Origin: Lysinibacter cavernae
GTDB lineage: Bacteria; Actinomycetota; Actinomycetes; Actinomycetales; Microbacteriaceae
Length of the DNA: 64,000 bases
Direction: 5' to 3'
Assembly: GCF_011758565.1 (NCBI RefSeq)
Contig: NZ_JAAMOX010000004.1
Coordinates: forward strand, 43,975-107,974
Shown here: positions 61,339 to 64,000 of the stretch, one piece after another
Layout of the letters: the number at the start of each line of letters is the position of its first letter
How positions within the stretch are numbered: the stretch's first letter is position 1
Notes under the pieces: generated by a model
Told to the model about the DNA's origin: nothing
Seen by the model: the letters and a program-made list of their open reading frames with translations, nothing else
The model's database searches: none
Translations under genes and position numbers: made by a program

Positions 61339-64000
61339 CTATGACGTTCGTCGTCGATACCCGATTGTCAGGACCAGACCAAGCAGGGCCATCAACACCG
61401 CGAGACCAGCTGCCAGGGCGTTCTCGGCGCCGCCAGTGACGGTCAACGCCGAGGCAGCGGCCGCGGCCTTGGCATCATGAGTGGCTTCGACGCCGTCGTT
61501 CTGGGTTCCGTCTGACTCCGAGCCTGGGATCTTCGGCGCTGGCGTCACCGAAGCCACAGCCAGCGAGTCATCGCTCAATTGCTTACCCGCGATATCCACA
61601 GCTGAAACGAGGACGTCGTTCTGTGCAGAATCTGCATTCGGGTCGAGTTCTTTCCAGGCTCCGGCTGAGAACACGATGGACTTCGACTCGCCGGCACCCA
61701 GCTCAGCAATGTCAGTATCGCCTGCTGGGAACTTCGTGTCGACAACGGATACGTCGCGGAGAACGGTATCTCCCGTGTTTGTCACGGTAATCTTCCACCA
61801 GAGTTCCGCGCCAAAGTCACCGATTGCGTGTGTGTTCCAACCGGTTCCATCGGGAGCACAGTCTGCGTCCTCGCTCACAAAGCAGGCTTGCTTCGTGACC
61901 GAGACTGCCGCGGCAAAGTCACGAACCGTTGCAGTGGCACCGTTTGTATCCGGGACCTCAATGGTGTCACCGTTTCGTGGGTTTGTCGCGGAAACGGTAG
62001 CTTCACCGATGATCGTCTCAAGAAGCCCGTCTGTTGTGCAGGTCACCACCGAAACTGCGCCGCTGGCCAGGTCACCAATCGTTGCCGAGCATCCAAGCCC
62101 AGTTACATCGGTGACCACAACACCCGTCAGCGGGACCTGTCCCTCGTTGCTCACCACAACACGCCAGGTCACGCTCTCACCCGGTTCAACTTGCGTTGCA
62201 GTTTCCCAACCACCGGTGAGGCTCGGGGCGTCTGGGTCACAGCCAGCAGGAAGAGTACAGATCTCGTGCGAAATGGTCAGCAGCACGAGGGGCTCTTGCG
62301 AGCGCGTGGTAGCCGATGCCGTGTCGCTGAGGTCGGGATCACCAAACGGTGGCGTTGCAAGCACAGAGGCTTCGTTGGTGATGGTGCCGTCGAGCGGTGC
62401 CTCATCACAGACCTTTGAGATGCTCTCGCTTGAGGAGAGCGAATCAACGGTCAGGGCGCACCCCTGCGCTAACTCGTCGGAGACTCGCACGTTGGTCAGT
62501 GTGGTTTCGCCAGAGTTGGTAACGGTCACGCGCCACTTGCTTGCGCCGAGGAAGGGTACAAGCGTTGAGGTTGACCAACCGTCAGCGCCAATCGCTGCAT
62601 CGGGCGAGCATCCGGATGCCGCAGGATCACAAGACTCTTTCTGCAGCGTGATGCCGGATTCCGGTTTCGGCGTGCCGATCGTGACCGATGCCGATGCTTC
62701 TTGGCTCAGCACATTACTCAGCGAGTCCGTAACCGATGCCGTCGCGGTGTTGAGCAGATCAGCTCGAAGTTCGTTTGTCTCGCACACAACGCTGGCCTGT
62801 TCGCCACGCGCAATGGGCCCGAGCTCATCAGATGCACAGCCGAGAACCATTGGATCGGAGACGACCACACTGGTCAGAACGGTCTGCCCCGAGTTGACAA
62901 CAGTGAGGCGCCACTGAACGGAACCGTCGTAATCCACCGTAGCCGCGTCAGACCAGCCACCCTTCCCGAGTCCCGCATCGTGCTCGCAGGCTTGGTCGAG
63001 AGGACAGACTTCCTTCACGAAGACCACCCCAGGAACCGCGGCCGCAGGAGTCAACGTTGCGCTGACCGTTTCGGAAAGATCAGGATCTCCGAACGGGGGC
63101 GTTGCCGTTATCGTCGCGGTATTGGTTACGACTGATGATACGGAGGATGCCTCACAGGTCACCGTCTTGCTTGCGCCAGGAGCCAAGGATGCGACAACAA
63201 ATGAGCACTCAGGAGAACTCGCGTCTACCGCACGAACGTTGGTGAGCGTCGTGGAGCCGGTGTTGGTAACGCTGACGCGCCACTTCCCTTCACCTTCAAA
63301 CACAACCTGGCCAGCGGATGACCAACCGTCTGATCCGACGGCACTGCTGTCGGCGCAGTCGTTGACCAACGGGTTGCAGGCCTCCTTGACGACGGTCATC
63401 GACGAAGCGGGTTTCTCGCCAACCGTCACCGTTGCCGAATCGGTTTGGGTAACAGGGACTGCGTCTGGGGCACTGCCGCTGGCAACAGCCTCGTTGGTTA
63501 GGTCTGCCGTCAGCTGCTCACTCTCACAGGTGATCGAGTGTGAAGCGCCGCGGGCCAAATCAAAGGGGCCAACGGCACAGCCAGGTGCCAGCTCGTCCTG
63601 AACAGTAATGCCGGTGACGGGCGTCTCTCCGGTATTCGTCACGGTAACTCGCCAGGTGACTGAACCGAAGTAATCCACTGCGGTGGTTTTAGCCCATCCG
63701 CCCTCGTTCGCAGCGGCGTCTTCGTCACACCCATCGGTCGAACACACTTCCTTGACCACCGAAAGCGCAGGTGTTGCCTTGGCCGGAGTCACGGTAGCGG
63801 TTGAACTCTGTGTGAGGTTTGGGTCGCCAAACGGTGGAGTCGCGATAACCGACGCGGTATTTGTCAGCGACGATGTCAGCTTCGAGCTTGTGCAGGATGC
63901 TGTTTCAGATGCGCCGGCCGCCAGCGAGGCGACGGTCGTCGCACAGTCGCTGTTTGTCGGGTCTTTTACCCGCACATTTGTGAGTATGGTCTCGCGGTGT
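61339..64000 (-). CDS. DUF11-like cysteine-paired surface protein, partial
   Basis: The C-terminal 887 residues of a larger exported protein; the frame is open through the window edge, so the start is outside. It is made of six full tandem repeats (110-130 residues each) plus one cut repeat. Each opens with a paired-cysteine motif (KEVCSTDGCDEDA, KEACNPLVNDCADSS, KEVCPLDQACEHDA, KESCDPAASGCSPDA, HEICTLPAGCDPDA, KQACFVSEDADCAPD), then a DUF11-type 'WRVTVTNTGETTLTNVRVSD' strand pattern, then a second cysteine pair in 'GCxxxxxxLAxGxSxxxxC', and often TPPFGDPDLS. The end has LTVTG, a membrane helix (LAVLMALLGLVLTIGY) and RRRTS. The antisense strand is open too, but the minus-strand repeats decide it. 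Confidence 0.88.
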   Translation of the reverse strand, partial: HRETILTNVRVKDPTNSDCATTVASLAAGASETASCTSSKLTSSLTNTASVIATPPFGDPNLTQSSTATVTPAKATPALSVVKEVCSTDGCDEDAAANEGGWAKTTAVDYFGSVTWRVTVTNTGETPVTGITVQDELAPGCAVGPFDLARGASHSITCESEQLTADLTNEAVASGSAPDAVPVTQTDSATVTVGEKPASSMTVVKEACNPLVNDCADSSAVGSDGWSSAGQVVFEGEGKWRVSVTNTGSTTLTNVRAVDASSPECSFVVASLAPGASKTVTCEASSVSSVVTNTATITATPPFGDPDLSETVSATLTPAAAVPGVVFVKEVCPLDQACEHDAGLGKGGWSDAATVDYDGSVQWRLTVVNSGQTVLTSVVVSDPMVLGCASDELGPIARGEQASVVCETNELRADLLNTATASVTDSLSNVLSQEASASVTIGTPKPESGITLQKESCDPAASGCSPDAAIGADGWSTSTLVPFLGASKWRVTVTNSGETTLTNVRVSDELAQGCALTVDSLSSSESISKVCDEAPLDGTITNEASVLATPPFGDPDLSDTASATTRSQEPLVLLTISHEICTLPAGCDPDAPSLTGGWETATQVEPGESVTWRVVVSNEGQVPLTGVVVTDVTGLGCSATIGDLASGAVSVVTCTTDGLLETIIGEATVSATNPRNGDTIEVPDTNGATATVRDFAAAVSVTKQACFVSEDADCAPDGTGWNTHAIGDFGAELWWKITVTNTGDTVLRDVSVVDTKFPAGDTDIAELGAGESKSIVFSAGAWKELDPNADSAQNDVLVSAVDIAGKQLSDDSLAVASVTPAPKIPGSESDGTQNDGVEATHDAKAAAAASALTVTGGAENALAAGLAVLMALLGLVLTIGYRRRTS

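Noticed and set aside
61481..62917. 478-codon plus-strand open frame
   Set aside because: Antisense shadow of the minus-strand repeat protein; serine/threonine-rich, no domain, no ribosome site, while the minus strand shows clear repeats and a sorting signal.

Overview
The window reads as a chromosome segment of an actinobacterium, most likely Microbacteriaceae. Evidence: moderately high GC; the block argS - lysA - hom - thrC - thrB - rho - prfA - prmC - tsaC - WecA-like transferase - atpI/B/E/F/H/A/G/D/C on one strand; an actinobacterial Rho with a very long low-complexity N-terminus; an alanine dehydrogenase; a PspC-type kinase; and LAxTG-type cell-wall anchors. The family assignment is inference; I could not run searches.

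Layout. 1-5.7 kb: a small membrane protein, a large hairpin, then two overlapping family-3 glycoside hydrolases; the first is membrane anchored and has its domains in permuted order. 5.6-9.8 kb: an envelope-stress locus with a LuxR-type regulator and PspC-fused kinase facing a PspC/LiaF-like membrane protein and a small partner. 9.8-13.3 kb: aldo/keto reductase and divergent MerR-type regulator sharing an operator, a candidate decayed HEAT-repeat gene, and alanine dehydrogenase. 13.3-15.7 kb: PP2C phosphatase, membrane protein and YaaA. 15.7-26.3 kb (minus): the complete F1Fo ATP synthase operon downstream of atpI-like, WecA-like, tsaC and prmC genes. 26.6-28.2 kb (plus): cysK-cysE, lying between prmC and prfA. 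28.3-40.3 kb (minus): a small membrane protein, prfA, rho, thrB, thrC, hom, lysA, a DUF2993 protein and argS, with tRNA-Arg(CCG) divergent from argS.

40.7-64 kb is accessory and surface-related: an ECF sigma factor fused to a zinc-finger anti-sigma-like domain and a membrane segment; directly upstream of it a giant Ig-repeat surface protein (about 2290 residues, LAATG anchor); small membrane proteins, a lipoprotein, DUF5302, an SNF2 ATPase with a small HhH protein, ArsR/DUF1801, a beta-helix protein, a beta-propeller surface protein (LAVTG anchor), an AraC regulator with VOC proteins, and a cysteine-rich repeat protein (LTVTG anchor) cut by the window edge. Three cell-wall-anchored proteins in about 22 kb, with no sortase in the window, make this a surface-display region.

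The most interesting sequence-level signals are a pair of mutually exclusive RNA stems that can sequester the atpA start codon, twin hairpins between atpA and atpG, an operator-like dyad before cysK, the permuted membrane GH3, the fused ECF sigma/anti-sigma protein beside the giant adhesin, and a structured leader before the beta-propeller protein. I saw no CRISPR array, insertion sequence or prophage.
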